A model generated the notes under the pieces. That model did no database searches and was not told the DNA's origin. It saw only the letters and a list, made by a program, of their open reading frames with translations. Shown here in pieces: positions 29,428 to 40,609 of a stretch of DNA of 64,000 nucleotides; within the stretch, counting starts at the first letter, position 1; each line of letters opens with the position of its first letter. A program made the position numbers and the translations under genes. The stretch spans positions 13,764,001 to 13,828,000 of the forward strand of contig JBHGNT010000005.1 in the NCBI GenBank assembly GCA_043228905.1, read 5' to 3'. Source of the DNA: Azolla caroliniana. Lineage: Eukaryota > Polypodiophyta.

Positions 29428-30229
29428 TGCGCCTACGGGTCGGTTGAACGGGAACATCGGGGATGATGAATCGGATGACTTCTGCTTGTAAGGAATCGGC
29501 CGTTTAGTTTTATAGTTGAGTCGTTCTTTGTTGTCAAAGATGCTTCCGCGGGTTGGATCCGCCTCGTCCTTGACCGAATCGGCCTTTTGCTCGGCCACGT
29601 CCTCTTCATCCGTTTGAATGTGTGTAGAGCATGTCGCCTTCCGAGACATTGCTCCTTGTTTGAACGTGGTTTTCTTTAACCAACAACATGGATTGAAGAT
29701 CAAAGAAATGAGGTGTCTCCCTTGCTAGTATGATGGTCCTCATTGTGTCAAACTGTGGTGCGACGCCGCCAGGGCATATTTGCAACCTCTCATCATCGTC
29801 CACATTGATGCTTATTGCGCCAAGTGAGTCACAAAGCTCCTTGATCTTCAAGGTGTAGCTTGTGATGAACATATCCCTTTGTTGGATGTTGTTCAACTCT
29901 TGGCAAAGTTGAAGCTTTCGTGCCGTCGTGTTCACGGCGAATATCTTCTTGAGATACTTCCATGCTTCCTTCGGTGTCTCAACTTCTTGAACGTAGTCGG
30001 GCATGTGGTCATGAACACATGTCACCAAGCAATACATCACTCAGCTTTCCGCTTGCTCCCATGTTAAGTAGTGAACGTCTTTCGGGTCGGGTCGATTTTC
30101 TTGTGCTCCTTTGATGTAGCTATAATATCCTTGAGCAACAAGATATTGGTGCATCTTGTAATCCCAAGATGCAAAGTTGTTTCTATCTAACTTCTCACTA
30201 GGGAGAGCGCTCCCCATTTGAGTATTCAT
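29428..30229 (-). pseudogene. Copia2-c gag
   Basis: It starts M-N-T-Q-M-G-S-A-L-P-S-E-K-L-D-R and continues with D-Y-K-M-H-Q-Y-L-V. A TGA at 30041-30043, where Copia2-b has Arg (CGA), is followed by the main gag frame 30040-29606. The T-A-R-K-L-Q-L-C-Q-E-L and L-Q-S-M-L-L-V blocks are typical copia gag. The linker I-F-D-N-K-E-R-L-N-Y-K follows. The protein is cut off before the zinc knuckle at the Ty3-D junction. Confidence 0.85.
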
Positions 30230-30372
30230 TGTGGATGAAGATTTCCTTCTTCTTTTCCTTCTCTCTCGAACACAAGCTATGTAGTCGCACTACGATATTG
30301 ATGAGCCAGTCATTCTTGAACGTTGGCGAGAGCACAACACATGCGAATGGGTTAGATCGAGCTACCAAACCA

Positions 30373-30851
30373 CTCTGATACCATGTAAAGAATCGGATAT
30401 GATTCTTGTGCAGCGGAAGAGATGTGTGTTATGTGTATGTGTGAGAGGAAAGAGATGAGAGAAAAGAGAAAACATAAGATAGATAGTTGAAAGAAAAATG
30501 AAGTACTCAAGAAGAAGGTGTATATTAACAAGGAGAATAGCAAATACAAAATGTAGCATTACTAGGAGTCACAACCGACTCTGTATGAAGTAGGAGGAGG
30601 GTGCTTTATATAAGGTCACCCTCTCTCTTCATTAATTCACTACGATGTCCACTCTCTCTCTAGAACCTTGAGGAATGTTAAGACTCACTAGTCATGGGGA
30701 ATATTGAACTCATTAGGTATGTGTCATAGAATATGATTCTATGACACATAGTTAATGTATAGAGAGTGGTCTGACTCTTGACCTTTGAGTGCTCATAGAT
30801 TCTCAAAGGGTGTGTTCACACATAATGTTAGGTTGAGCTTGATTCTCAACA
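30373..30851 (-). repeat. Copia2-c 5' LTR (30384-30851) and primer-binding site
   Basis: The minus strand reads TGTTGAG...GATTCTTTACA followed by TGGTATCAGAG. The 468-bp LTR is the most complete of its family here and aligns with 7343-7807. Pol and 3' LTR of this copy are absent, lost at the Ty3-D side. Confidence 0.9.
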
Positions 30852-31480
30852 CATTGTGATGGCTTGACATTGACTTCAAGGAGTTTGAAGTGTCAGGTGT
30901 TTGTATATGTACAACTCTGAGATTTTGATCTTTGAATAATGTATCACATGTGACTGAAATTTGTGATCGTTGAAGTTTCTAATCTCTTAAAAAAAAATTG
31001 GTGTCTAAAATTTTAATGGTCGTTATAATTAATTGTGGAGGAAATCTGAGAAGATTAGGTGTTTGCAATTAGTTTATAACTGTTTGGTTACTTTTGGTGT
31101 ATGTGTGATCTTTGAAGCTTTTCTTGACTGAAAATTTGGGATCTTTGAAGTTTCTAGTATTGATGGTTGAAATTTTCATGGTGGCTAAAATTCTAATGTT
31201 CATTTAAATTTTAGAAGGTTAATTATTTCCAATTATCACTATTTGTTTACATTTGAGACTGAAAATTTGTGATCTTTGAATTTCCATTCCCTACAAAAAG
31301 AAATTGGTGGTTTAAATTTTAACAATGGCTAAAATTGGAGATTTTTTGTTTACATTTAGTCAAGTTTTGGTGAGTTCTTATATTTAAAACTCAAGATTAT
31401 TACTTTTTTCCAAAAAAATCTCCTCCATTGGTATTAAAGAAGTCAATATACAAAACAGACCACTATTACAATGAATATTG
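30852..31480. repeat. AT-rich non-coding stretch with three diverged copies of a block of about 70 bp
   Basis: Blocks with gactgaaa(a)tttgtgatctttgaagtttc followed by an aaattggtg/ctaaaatttt stretch occur near 30952, 31123 and 31255. No gene is recognisable. Confidence 0.5.
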
Positions 31481-32100
31481 CAACATATTTAAGTAAAAAC
31501 CTCTTGAGCAGTCATGTAGCTTCAGCAATCCAGCTACCTTTAACATCCATGTTAGTCAAGGAATTACCACCAATGACCTTTATTAATGGGGTCTATGCCA
31601 CATATATTTCTAAGCATTTTGTCTCTCATTTTGATTAGCAAACTACCACCATTAGAAATCCTTGCAATCTGATCGAAACTTTGTCGATGAATTCCAATGT
31701 TTGGTGTCGATGAATTGTTGCCACCGAAATCATCAAACCATTGAAGAGTGTGTTTGCTACGATCTTTATAGCATTCCATGAAGCCATATCTTGGTAAGTA
31801 GATACTCCCTCGAGGTCTTTTCAAGTCCACTTAATAATAGCTTTTGATAAGGACCATAAAATAATGTGGTGAACCATGTAATTACTCATCCCTCCTTTCA
31901 GTTTTTGATGCAATTTGCTACCATCATATGGCATTCCACATCTCCCAGAAACCATGTTAAAAGGATTCAATAAACTCATTTCTTCAACATGTGTGTACAA
32001 CAAGCTATTATTTCCTTAAAGAAAGAAACCATAATCTTGTACTGCAGATTGAAACTAATTAGATTGTTCACAACTTCGACAATTTGAATAAATATGGTAC
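31481..32100 (-). other. Unassigned stretch with two short minus-strand reading frames
   Basis: Frames 32003-31821 (60 aa) and 31830-31564 (88 aa) nearly abut and may be pieces of one decayed gene. I recognise no domain in them. There is no sign of a start context, and stops lie in all frames on both sides. Treat as unassigned rather than as a gene. Confidence 0.25.
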
Positions 32101-34060
32101 AGCCATGCCGACGATTCCCACCAAACTCAGCTACCTCTAACAACAGAATAATAACGTGTTGTCATCTACTCAAGAAAATGTGGTTCGACCCCCACAACAT
32201 CTTCACTCATCCTCATCCCAAAACAAAAATCTGCTTCTTTTCGGCCCCCGCACCATCATCACTCATCCTTTTCTCATGGAAATATGCTTCAATCCCCGCC
32301 GCCATCATCAGTCATCCTAATGAAAAATATAAAACATGCTTCGTTCAATCCACATCAACCATCTCGTGTGACCATGTCACCATCACGATGATTACCAACA
32401 ACATCCTATATCGACAACACAAGAAATGAGTTAAAAAAATTCCTCACCTACTCATGATAATATGCTTCAATTCCCACACCATCATCACTCATCATAATGA
32501 AAAACAAAAAATCAGCTACCTCAAACGGCGACTCGTCAAGAAATTGTGCTTCTCACTCATTCTTATCTAAAACAAAAAACTACTTCATTCAGTTTGCATC
32601 AAACATATCGCCGATTACCACCAAGGGCTTGTAAAAAGTAAAACAAAATGAGTCTAAAGGATTTCCACATCTCCTCATGATATCCTTCGGCCGTCGCACC
32701 ATCATCACTCATCCTCTCCTCATGGAAACATGTTTCAATCCCCACTACCATCATCAATCATCGTAATGAAAAATAAAATTGTCTTCATTCAATCCACATC
32801 AACCATGTCGTCGACCATCTCACCATTGAATTTAAAAACAATTTCTCACGTACTCATAAAACTTAGAGATTTTGTTCTCTTTTTTTTTCTTTTTTTCTTT
32901 TTCCACAAGAACTTAGAGATTTTGTTCTTTTTCTTTTTTTCTTTTTTTCTTTTTCCACAAAGGCAATCTACAATTTGTACATAATAGTTTCCACTCCACA
33001 AGTGTCTATAAAAAAGACGAAATATAAACGATGGCCTTTGGCAAGATAAGGCTAATTATGTCCATGAAAACTCTCTCAGCCTTTGCCAACAAGAGCCATT
33101 CTCAACCTATAAACAAATTCTTGTGGTCCAAGAGAAAACATATCTTTACATATGTTGGTGGTAATCCTAATCAACATATCCTGGCTGTCCACCCTGGCTA
33201 GTAGACTAAAAACTCCATATATGCCTTTGATTCTACCAATACTGGAGTTGTTCACCATCACCTGACTGTCCACTAGGGTGATGCTATTTGACAAATGTTT
33301 TGTACACAACAGTTGAAGACACCAAAATAGTCCATGATGCACCTAACACTTGGGTAAAACGTGATGGGCTGCCATGGATAGCCCCCATTTATCATCTCCC
33401 AAATCAAAACGACCATGTCCTTCATCTCCATGAAAATTGAAATGTACTTGTAATAATCTCCCTATAAACAAGATGAACTATGTCCTCCACACCTCACACC
33501 ATCTGCTTCGATCCCCACACCATCTTCACTCTTAAGAATAGACAAATTGCTTCATTCAGTCCACATCAACCATCTCGCCGAATACCACCAATGTCTTGTG
33601 CAATTAACAACAAAATAAGTGAAAAATGATTCCTCATCCCCTCATGATCTGCTTCGGTCCCCCCCACCATCATCACTCCTAAAAACAGACAAATTGCTTC
33701 ATTCAATCCACATCCACTATCTCGCCGAATACCACCAATGTCCTGTGCAATTAACAACAAAATAAGTGAAAAATGATTCTTCATCCCCTCATGATCTTCT
33801 TCAGGCCTCACACCAATACCACTCATCCTCTCGTCGTGACAAACATGCTTCAAATCCCATTGCCATCATCCCGCAACCTATGAGAACCATAATATCTTCT
33901 TAACTCGGCCCATATCCGGCACATCTCGCTGACCCTATTGCCATCTCACCGATTACCGTGATCCTATACTAGCAGCCAAAAATGAGTGAAAAACAATTCC
34001 TCGCCTTCTCATAATAATCTGCTTCAGCCCCCACACCAACATCACTCATCTTGATCACAA
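32100..34060. repeat. Degenerate tandem repeat region (period roughly 150 bp)
   Basis: The phrases caccatcatcactcatcc, cattcaatccacatcaacc, tcgccgattaccacc and gagtgaaaaatgattcctc recur in this order many times. The clearest pair of units is about 33537-33690 and 33691-33850. A T-rich tract duplicated at 32868-32960 and a minus-strand reading frame at 33342-33076, without a recognised domain, interrupt the array. No gene is called. Confidence 0.6.
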
Positions 34061-34420
34061 AAATAGAGATTTTGTTCTTTATGAATGTTTTTTCTTTTTG
34101 GGGGGAATCTTAGAAGTTTTTTAAATAAATGATCTATTTAAAAATTTTAATCGAGTTAGATGCAAGCAACCATGTTATAAAGTTGGCAGGTAGAGTCGAG
34201 TTAGATGTGAAAGAGGCTAGTCAGAGCCAGGTTGTAATTTACAACCGCTTGGGTTAGCGGTGAGAGAGGATGGTCAGAGTCAAGTTAGTTATAGACGCGC
34301 GTTTTTAGGCAATGATCTGAAGGTGGTGCAGATCACACATGCTTATCGAACTGTGCCTTACACTATCCAAGACTGTGATTCCCTCTCCAAGCCTCATTAT
34401 GATTTGGTTGCAAAGTGAAA
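34061..34420. other. Unassigned AT-rich sequence downstream of PHT1
   Basis: No coding potential, RNA gene or clear repeat is seen, apart from gagtcgagttagatg-like words repeated near 34150-34290. Confidence 0.4.
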
Positions 34421-34424
34421 CGAG

Positions 34425-34470
34425 CGTATGTATGTATGTATGTATGTATGTATGTATGTATGTATGTATA
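34425..34470. repeat. (GTAT)n microsatellite
   Basis: About eleven GTAT units, with a shorter run of the same motif near 34496-34513. It lies about 370 bases downstream of the PHT1 stop. Confidence 0.9.
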
Positions 34471-34836
34471 AGAGAGAGGGAACAAGAGTATGAGAGTATG
34501 TACGTATGTATGTAAGAGAGAGGGAACAAGAGAATATGTAAGACAAAAAAAGTGATAAAGAAAAGAATAGTAAGAAGTGAATCTTTGGTTAATTAACTAA
34601 CAACAATTCCTTGTGAAGTTTAGGAAACTATGAATAAAATTTACAAAGTCATGACTCATGACACAAGAGAGGACGACCATATAGAGGGAGGGGGTGGGCT
34701 GGTTAATTCAGAAATCACAAAAGAGATTCTGAATGGAATAAATACTAATCATAATGATGGCTCAATATATAAAAGAGAGTACATTATTTACTGGAGAGGA
34801 AGCTGAAATCTAAATCGTATAATGGGACCACTCTTT

Positions 34837-36435
34837 TCAGACGGTCAGTTCGAGCTTACTGTTGCCCTCATCCCCATCCCCATCGATTTCGTTCTCGCCT
34901 GTGATCTCCTCAAGAGATCGACCATTTGTCTCTGGCACAAGGAACGTGAAGAAAAATCCTAGAGCATTGATGCCGCCCAGAATGAGTAGGGATGTGCGGA
35001 CGCCAACGCCGTTGGGATATCCGGCATCTTGCTCACCGGGAGTCTTGCTTTGGGCCGCATAAAGGAAGCCAAACGCGCCAATAATGGCCCCCGCCTTGCC
35101 GGCCGCAGCAGAAATACCGTGGCATGTGGATCGCAGCCGTGCGGGGAACACCTCCGCAGGAACAATGAAAGTGGTGCTGTTTGGACCGAAGTTTGCAAAG
35201 AAGAATGTGAAGGCATACAACACCACGAACGTGATGCGATGGTTCTTCTCCTTGAGTGTGTCGTAGGGAATGGCCAAGCCCAGCATGAAGGCTGTCATCA
35301 TGAAGAAGCCCATGAGCTGGATTTTGAATCTCCCCAGTATGTCAATAAAGGCGACGGTGAACCAGTAGCCGGGGACAGTGGAGCAAAGCGCGATGAGCGC
35401 CTGCGCTTTGCTGATCTTGAACACCTCCTCCAGCGCGCTCATGGTTGCGGCCTTTGGCAGCCACTCGATGGCCGTCAACACGTCCTTCTGGAACAGGTTC
35501 TGGCTGTAGAAGGCGATGTCCAGCAGGAACCAGGTGCTTGTTGTTCCCAACAGATGCAGCCCATGCCGCCGAGCGAACTCTGCTGAGAACAGCCCGTACT
35601 TCTGGCTTCGGTCAGACCGGATTTTGTCCACCTTCTCTTGCTCCGCATTAAGCTCCACCGCCAGGACTTTGGTCATGTCTTGAGCCGCTTGCTTTGCATT
35701 CCCTTCCACCAGTGCCGTATAACGAGCAGTCTCCGGCATCTTCATCCGCCAGTAGTACGTCAGCAATGCTGGTATGGCCCCCAACATGAACACCAGCCGC
35801 CACACGAAATCCGCTTGCTTCGGTGTTGAGCCCACACGGTCTACACTGTAGGGTGGGCGTGGGTCAGCATTATTGAAGGCAGAGGAGACAATGATGGAGA
35901 CTGTGGCCCCCGCGAGGATCCCCGTGCCCTGCATCGCAAACACTGCGGCAATGAATGCACCACGCGTGCGCTTGTTCGCATACTCCGACATGATGGTCGC
36001 CGACAGCGGATAATCACCACCGATCCCGAAGCCGAGCCAAAAGCGGAAGAAACAGAGCGTGGTCATCACAGACTTGGCAGTAGAGCCGAAGGAGAGCGCA
36101 GATGCGATAGAGCATATGACCATGAGGAGGAGTGTAACACCGTACACCTTCTTGCGCCCCAATTTGTCGCCCAGCCAACCAAAGAAGAGTTGGCCAGCGA
36201 GCGTGCCACATAGGGCGACACCATTGACGGCTGCAGAGACATTTGGGGGCAACGTTCCTGGTTTAGTACTGTCAGGATTGAAGTAGTAGATGCGGCCTAG
36301 GAGCTTAGTCACGGTGGAGATGCAGAAGAGATCGTAAGCATCGGTGAAAAAACCCATTCCGGCAATCACTATGGCAGTGAAGTGGTACCATTGCGTCTTC
36401 GCCTTGTCCAATGCCGTCAAAACCTCCAACGCCAT
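34837..36435 (-). CDS. PHT1: High-affinity inorganic phosphate transporter, PHT1 family
   Basis: A single uninterrupted 532-codon frame, the usual PHT1 size, with no intron in the coding part. PHT1 proteins are plasma-membrane phosphate/proton symporters of the major facilitator superfamily with 12 membrane helices. Hydrophobic segments here lie near residues 17-40, 68-88, 97-117, 124-145, 159-182 and 211-230. Six more follow a long hydrophilic loop (about 231-290). The PHT1 signature [13 protein letters not shown] is at 139-151. Residues matching phosphate-binding positions of the fungal homologue PiPT are Tyr142, Gln169, Trp302, Asp306 and Asn419; D-A-Y-D-L-F is at 31-36. The ATG (AAATGGCG context) is the family start. 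The C-terminus is acidic ([10 protein letters not shown]). It is the only intact host gene seen. Which PHT1 member it is, and whether it is root- or mycorrhiza-specific, cannot be told. Confidence 0.97.
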   Translation of the reverse strand: MALEVLTALDKAKTQWYHFTAIVIAGMGFFTDAYDLFCISTVTKLLGRIYYFNPDSTKPGTLPPNVSAAVNGVALCGTLAGQLFFGWLGDKLGRKKVYGVTLLLMVICSIASALSFGSTAKSVMTTLCFFRFWLGFGIGGDYPLSATIMSEYANKRTRGAFIAAVFAMQGTGILAGATVSIIVSSAFNNADPRPPYSVDRVGSTPKQADFVWRLVFMLGAIPALLTYYWRMKMPETARYTALVEGNAKQAAQDMTKVLAVELNAEQEKVDKIRSDRSQKYGLFSAEFARRHGLHLLGTTSTWFLLDIAFYSQNLFQKDVLTAIEWLPKAATMSALEEVFKISKAQALIALCSTVPGYWFTVAFIDILGRFKIQLMGFFMMTAFMLGLAIPYDTLKEKNHRITFVVLYAFTFFFANFGPNSTTFIVPAEVFPARLRSTCHGISAAAGKAGAIIGAFGFLYAAQSKTPGEQDAGYPNGVGVRTSLLILGGINALGFFFTFLVPETNGRSLEEITGENEIDGDGDEGNSKLELTV

Positions 36436-36700
36436 TTCCAGAGTTGCAACCTAAATAAATAATATACACCACATTTTGTCCGATATATTAAAACACGAGA
36501 ACGCTCCCTGCCCAACTATAATAATGAGATCTGAATCCCATCACCATGACAAGAAAGCAGAATACATTGATTCCCACTATATATGTGTGTATGTGTGTCT
36601 ATCTATACATAATAATGCATATGTGCATTAGGTACACCGTACACCACAATATGTATGTATCTGTATCTGTATGTATATATAATATGTATATACAATGTGT
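36436..36700 (-). promoter_or_regulatory. PHT1 5' flank: TATA-like motifs and possible 5'-UTR splice acceptor
   Basis: On the minus strand TTTTAATATATC lies about 50-60 bases before the ATG and GTATATTATTTATTTAG about 20-35 before it. The latter ends in a T-rich run and AG, so it could also be a 3' splice site of a 5'-UTR intron, which many PHT1 genes have. The sequence alone does not decide between a nearby promoter and an upstream one. Confidence 0.35.
36686..36693 (-). promoter_or_regulatory. P1BS-like motif (GNATATNC), proximal
   Basis: GTATATAC fits the palindromic site bound by PHR1-type phosphate-starvation regulators, about 250 bases upstream of the PHT1 start. It lies in a TA-rich stretch, so chance occurrence is possible. 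Confidence 0.4.
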
Positions 36701-37166
36701 ATTTATACAGGTAGACATGTAGTGCTGTATTGGCAATACATGCCCGCTAAACATTCGATTCCCACCTTTACATACTCAGTTTTCAACATAAAGATACTCT
36801 TGGATGCATTGCATTATGAATACAATCCAATCCACACATTCCATACCAATCCTTCTTATATTTTCCTAGTTACATTTTAATGACTCCTAGAATGTTCGAT
36901 AGTATAATTTAAGATTGTATGTGATAGTATAATTTAAGATTGCGTGCGTGTGTGTGTGTGTGTGTGTTAGAGAGAGAGGCTTACAAGTTTAATTAGAATT
37001 GGATGTCAACGCTTAAAGAGAGCGGAGTTGCAGAAGGAGGCTCTAATAAGTGAGCATATAGTCTCACTTGTGTTTATGGAATGAGCGGATCAATCCTATC
37101 ATAGGAGGTATAAATAGAATAAGAAGATTAATTGAATCTCATAAAGCCAATATTTTAGAGCATAGA

Positions 37167-37186
37167 GGATATTCTTACGGATATTC
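37167..37186 (-). promoter_or_regulatory. Two P1BS motifs 12 bp apart, distal
   Basis: GGATATTC occurs at 37167-37174 and 37179-37186, about 0.73-0.75 kb upstream of the PHT1 ATG. Both match GNATATNC on either strand. The spacing of 12 bp puts them about one helical turn apart, which suits cooperative binding. PHT1 promoters commonly carry P1BS sites, so a phosphate-starvation role is likely but untested. Confidence 0.55.
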
Positions 37187-38480
37187 TAGCACACCTATGA
37201 CTTGTCGACAACAACACTATAAAATAACTTGTTTGTATTATAAGAAACCATGATGCAATGAACCTAATGTCTGGATATAATTTAATTATTTTCTAAACGT
37301 GTTGATACATGGACTTTAGTTCCAAGGTGGAATTTTTACGAGGCATCTATAATGTAGCAAATGGGTTTACATCTATTTTCCAAGTAGAAAGTAGTGTAGG
37401 TTCTAGGATCTTGAAGTTGCAAATTTTTTAAAAATAATTTGGATCCTAAAGGTATTGAATCAAATCACCCTAGTATGAAATGTAAAATCATTGTTTGATG
37501 ACGGACCTAAAATCATTAAAGTATATTAATTATTTAACAATGATGTTGATTCATCCTTCCTTGTTCTCGCTTACTATGACAAATCTAAAGTCTATACGTA
37601 TAATATTTATTATACACATATTTTGATGCATTAACAACATAAGTCGTGAGCTTGGATTCCTACAAAGTATCTACATCAAACTAGTCAACACCTTGATTTA
37701 AGATTACAACCATATTGTTTTCCCACAAAACGCCAAATTGGGTTTCCATGAGCTTACATTTCCAAGTTGAAACTACCATGTTTTTGAGTTTATAAATTTG
37801 TTTTTATAATTGTGGTTAGGAACCCTAGTTGTAAACGTTTTCAATAAATTATTGTATTATGCAATGTAAAAACATAGCTCAATGTTAGAGAAGTTAAATT
37901 TGGTTTTTGAAACTGAATACCTAAAAAGGATTGTTCAACATGCTAGTACATATAATGTAAAAGAGGATTTGCCTCTACTCTCACAAGTCATAATTTCAAA
38001 TTGACCTTAATGCCCTAGGTAAGTCTAAAATGATGCCTTATCTTTTTTCTTTAAAACATTAAAGCATCCATTATATTTATAGACAGTACATTGGAAAATT
38101 ATGAGCCTAAAGAGTTTACTAAATTCATTATCTATATTTTAGTAGAAGATCAATATATAATGATTGACTAGAACTTTTTCTCTAAAAAATAGGTTCACAA
38201 TTTCATTTTCCAAAATGGTTGATGCCAATAAAGTTATCCTTTTAAAGTCAAGCCAACATGCTGACAAAATACAACTCCTATTCCACGACTAATTTAAAGC
38301 TAGTTGCAACCAACATACCAACTTGTAGCTCATGAAAATTTCCTTGTCATCTTGCCTATGCAGTACGTGATATTCTTGGTCCCACGTAAATATCTCTTTG
38401 TCGTGAGCGAACTAGATTATTAAATCTAGTATTTTCTAATGACCGATGATGAGTCGTGGACACTGAGGATCCTACACCAA
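37187..38480. other. AT-rich intergenic sequence, no gene seen
   Basis: Stops occur in all frames, and no repeat, RNA gene or retrotransposon motif is recognised. A (GT)n run lies just before it at about 36942-36967. Confidence 0.5.
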
Positions 38481-38492
38481 TATTCCATGTGA

Positions 38493-38819
38493 ACGGATAT
38501 TGGAGTGGCTAGTATCCAGCAAGGTGGTTATCCAGAATTGTATGTTGATGGCCAAAAAAAGTACCCCATTAGTGAACATTCTGATCACCAACATACTTCT
38601 TGGTGCGCTCAATATTTTTCTGTTTCTCTTCAAGTCATTGCATCCAATATATCTTTTGCTCATTATTCGAACTATCGAATGCCATTTTTTTATGGTCTTC
38701 ATACGAATTTTATTCTACACGATGGATTTCCACATCTAGAAAGCTCAATAATAGCCTACAACCCTGTTGTGTGTTACGGGCATGACCATATAATATCCCG
38801 TGGTAAGAATTTACCGTAG
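38493..38819 (+). other. Unrecognised reading frame of about 104 codons
   Basis: The frame is open over this stretch with an ordinary amino-acid mix rich in aromatic residues and His (S-W-C-A-Q-Y-F, F-F-Y-G-L-H-T-N). It is more protein-like than the AT-rich surroundings, but I recognise no domain. A second frame overlaps it. It could be a fragment of a decayed host or mobile gene. Confidence 0.25.
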
Positions 38820-39246
38820 TATTCTATACACGTGGATAAGTGTGAGGGTTAAATGAGAGTGTAAAGAAGGGGAGGATTACTTTTAATCCTCGGGATTGAG
38901 ACAACCCATTAGGTCAAGTGTGAACTTGCCTGGGGACCTTGGGTTTCGCTATAAATAAGAGGCCTAGCTACCCTCATTTGAGGATCTTTTGACTACATCG
39001 AGACTCTGCTCGTGTGGTGGGTCAACTCTTGTAGCGAGCGCGCCAGCACCAGGTACGACTCGACGCCACGGCGGTGGTATGGGACGCCGATCAAGGCTCG
39101 AGTCCGTCTCGATCCCTTCGCTCGGGGGTGGTCGGGTGGATCGGCACCCTTCTTTCTCTTTCTCCTTTCTATCTTTCATTTCTTTATCCTTATCTTAAGC
39201 TTACTTTAGTACCAAGATCTATAATATTGTGGCTCCCATTGTGAAC
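38766..39246 (+). repeat. Possible LTR or promoter-leader fragment
   Basis: A TATA box (TATAAATAAG, 38950-38959) is followed by a leader. A GC-rich pyrimidine stretch comes next, then GTGGCTCCCATTGTGAAC (39229-39246). That last motif resembles the TGGCGCCCACCGTGGGG type of primer site seen in some plant LTR elements. No coding internal region follows and no second copy is in the window, so this is tentative. Confidence 0.35.
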
Positions 39247-39639
39247 TAGATGAGTATTGTTTGGCATACAATAACGTCGTGTTGTGGCTTGTAGAACTAT
39301 ATTATGAGGAAGACGTGCTCAATCCCACGGATAACACATATGGCATGCCCATGGGACAGTGACTTGCACGGGTGAACCAATGTGCCTTCAATAAACACGA
39401 ACATCGGTCCTTAGACCGGAACTCCCTCAGTCTTCTCCTATCGTGTTGGTCGAAACTTCATCGACCGGAACACGTATAACACGAACACAAACTCAAGGAC
39501 ACGAACCTCTCGTTCGGTCGGAACATCCGCAAACATAAAAACTTTGGTACTCTTTTTTTTGGCCATACAATGATGTTGTGTGTGTGTGTATCTGTTTTTC
39601 GTTAGTTTAATGTGAGTTGTGAGTTTATAAAATTTTGTG

Positions 39640-39895
39640 GCTGTCCTTCGCTTTTTTAAAATTTTAGTATCGGCCCTCACGTTTTTGAAATTCTCGTCAA
39701 TGCCCTTCACTTTATGAAATTCAATAGTTGCCCTTGAGTTTTTGAAATTATGTTGATGCCCTTCAATTTTAAAAATTCCATAAATTTCCCTCGTGATTTT
39801 GAAATTCTCTTGGTTGCCCTCGAGCTTTAGAAATTCGATTGCCTACTTCGACTTATTGAAATATTCTCCCGATGCCCTCTCTTTTTAATTTCTCT
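39640..39895. repeat. Degenerate 28-bp tandem repeat, about nine units
   Basis: Units of the form gcccttcactttttgaaattcnnnngtt follow each other with frequent substitutions. The region is otherwise non-coding. Confidence 0.7.
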
Positions 39896-40234
39896 TTTCT
39901 TCTACTTTGTGTGTCTTTTCTTTTTCTTCTTTTATTTTTTTTCTTCTTCGTCTAGATTTGTACCTGCATCTGCATCTATCTCCATCTCCATCTCCATCTT
40001 CATCATTAGTTTTTCTCACATCTTTCTCCTGCATAACCTGTCTATTACTCGTGTCTTCTCCCCAATCTCTCCCTTGTTTTCTTTCTGGATACTTTTCTTT
40101 TTCACTGTCCCTGATCTCTTCATCTTTCTTCTGTTTCTTCCTCTTCTTCTGTGTCGTTTCTCTGTTTTCTGATGTTTGTCCGTCTCCATCTCCGTCTGTA
40201 ATTGCTTTGTCGCTGTCTGTTGGCCGTCACTATT

Positions 40235-40500
40235 CGTTGTTGGTTGTCCGGCCGCCACTATCTGGCCAATCGCCACCGCCACTCGGTCACTATTCGACCA
40301 TTGTTTGGCCGCCACTCGGCCACTATCGGGCCAATTGCCATCAGTCGGCTGCTGTTCGGCCACCAGTCTGCCATTGTCGCCCACTGTTCGGCCGATCACC
40401 ACGACTGGACCGCTATTCGGCCACCACTCGGCCGCTGTCAGCCACTGTTCGGCTGTTGTCTGGCCGCTGTCAGGCCAATCGTCACCACTCGGCCATGGAG
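40235..40500. repeat. CGGCCACT-type minisatellite
   Basis: Short words such as ctcggccact, ttcggccacc and gccgctgt are repeated irregularly. They create long reading frames in two plus-strand frames and on the minus strand, none with a recognisable domain. About 40584-40608 is a separate (GGTTGAT)n run. Confidence 0.65.
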
Positions 40501-40609
40501 AAGCATAGCAGAAGAATATGTTGAGGGTAAGTAAGAAGAACAGTCACCAATGGGGAAGCATAGCAGAAGAAGATGGTTGATGGTTGATGGTTGATGGTTG
40601 ATGGTAAGT

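Noticed and set aside
31564-32003. Host gene on the minus strand
   Set aside because: Two short frames without a recognised domain, start context or splice sites; left as unassigned.
35029-35586. 185-codon plus-strand frame over PHT1
   Set aside because: Antisense shadow of the clearly coding PHT1 frame.
39907-40534. 205-codon frame and two overlapping 110-codon frames
   Set aside because: Low-complexity products of a pyrimidine-rich stretch and the CGGCCACT minisatellite; three frames are open at once, which indicates composition rather than coding.
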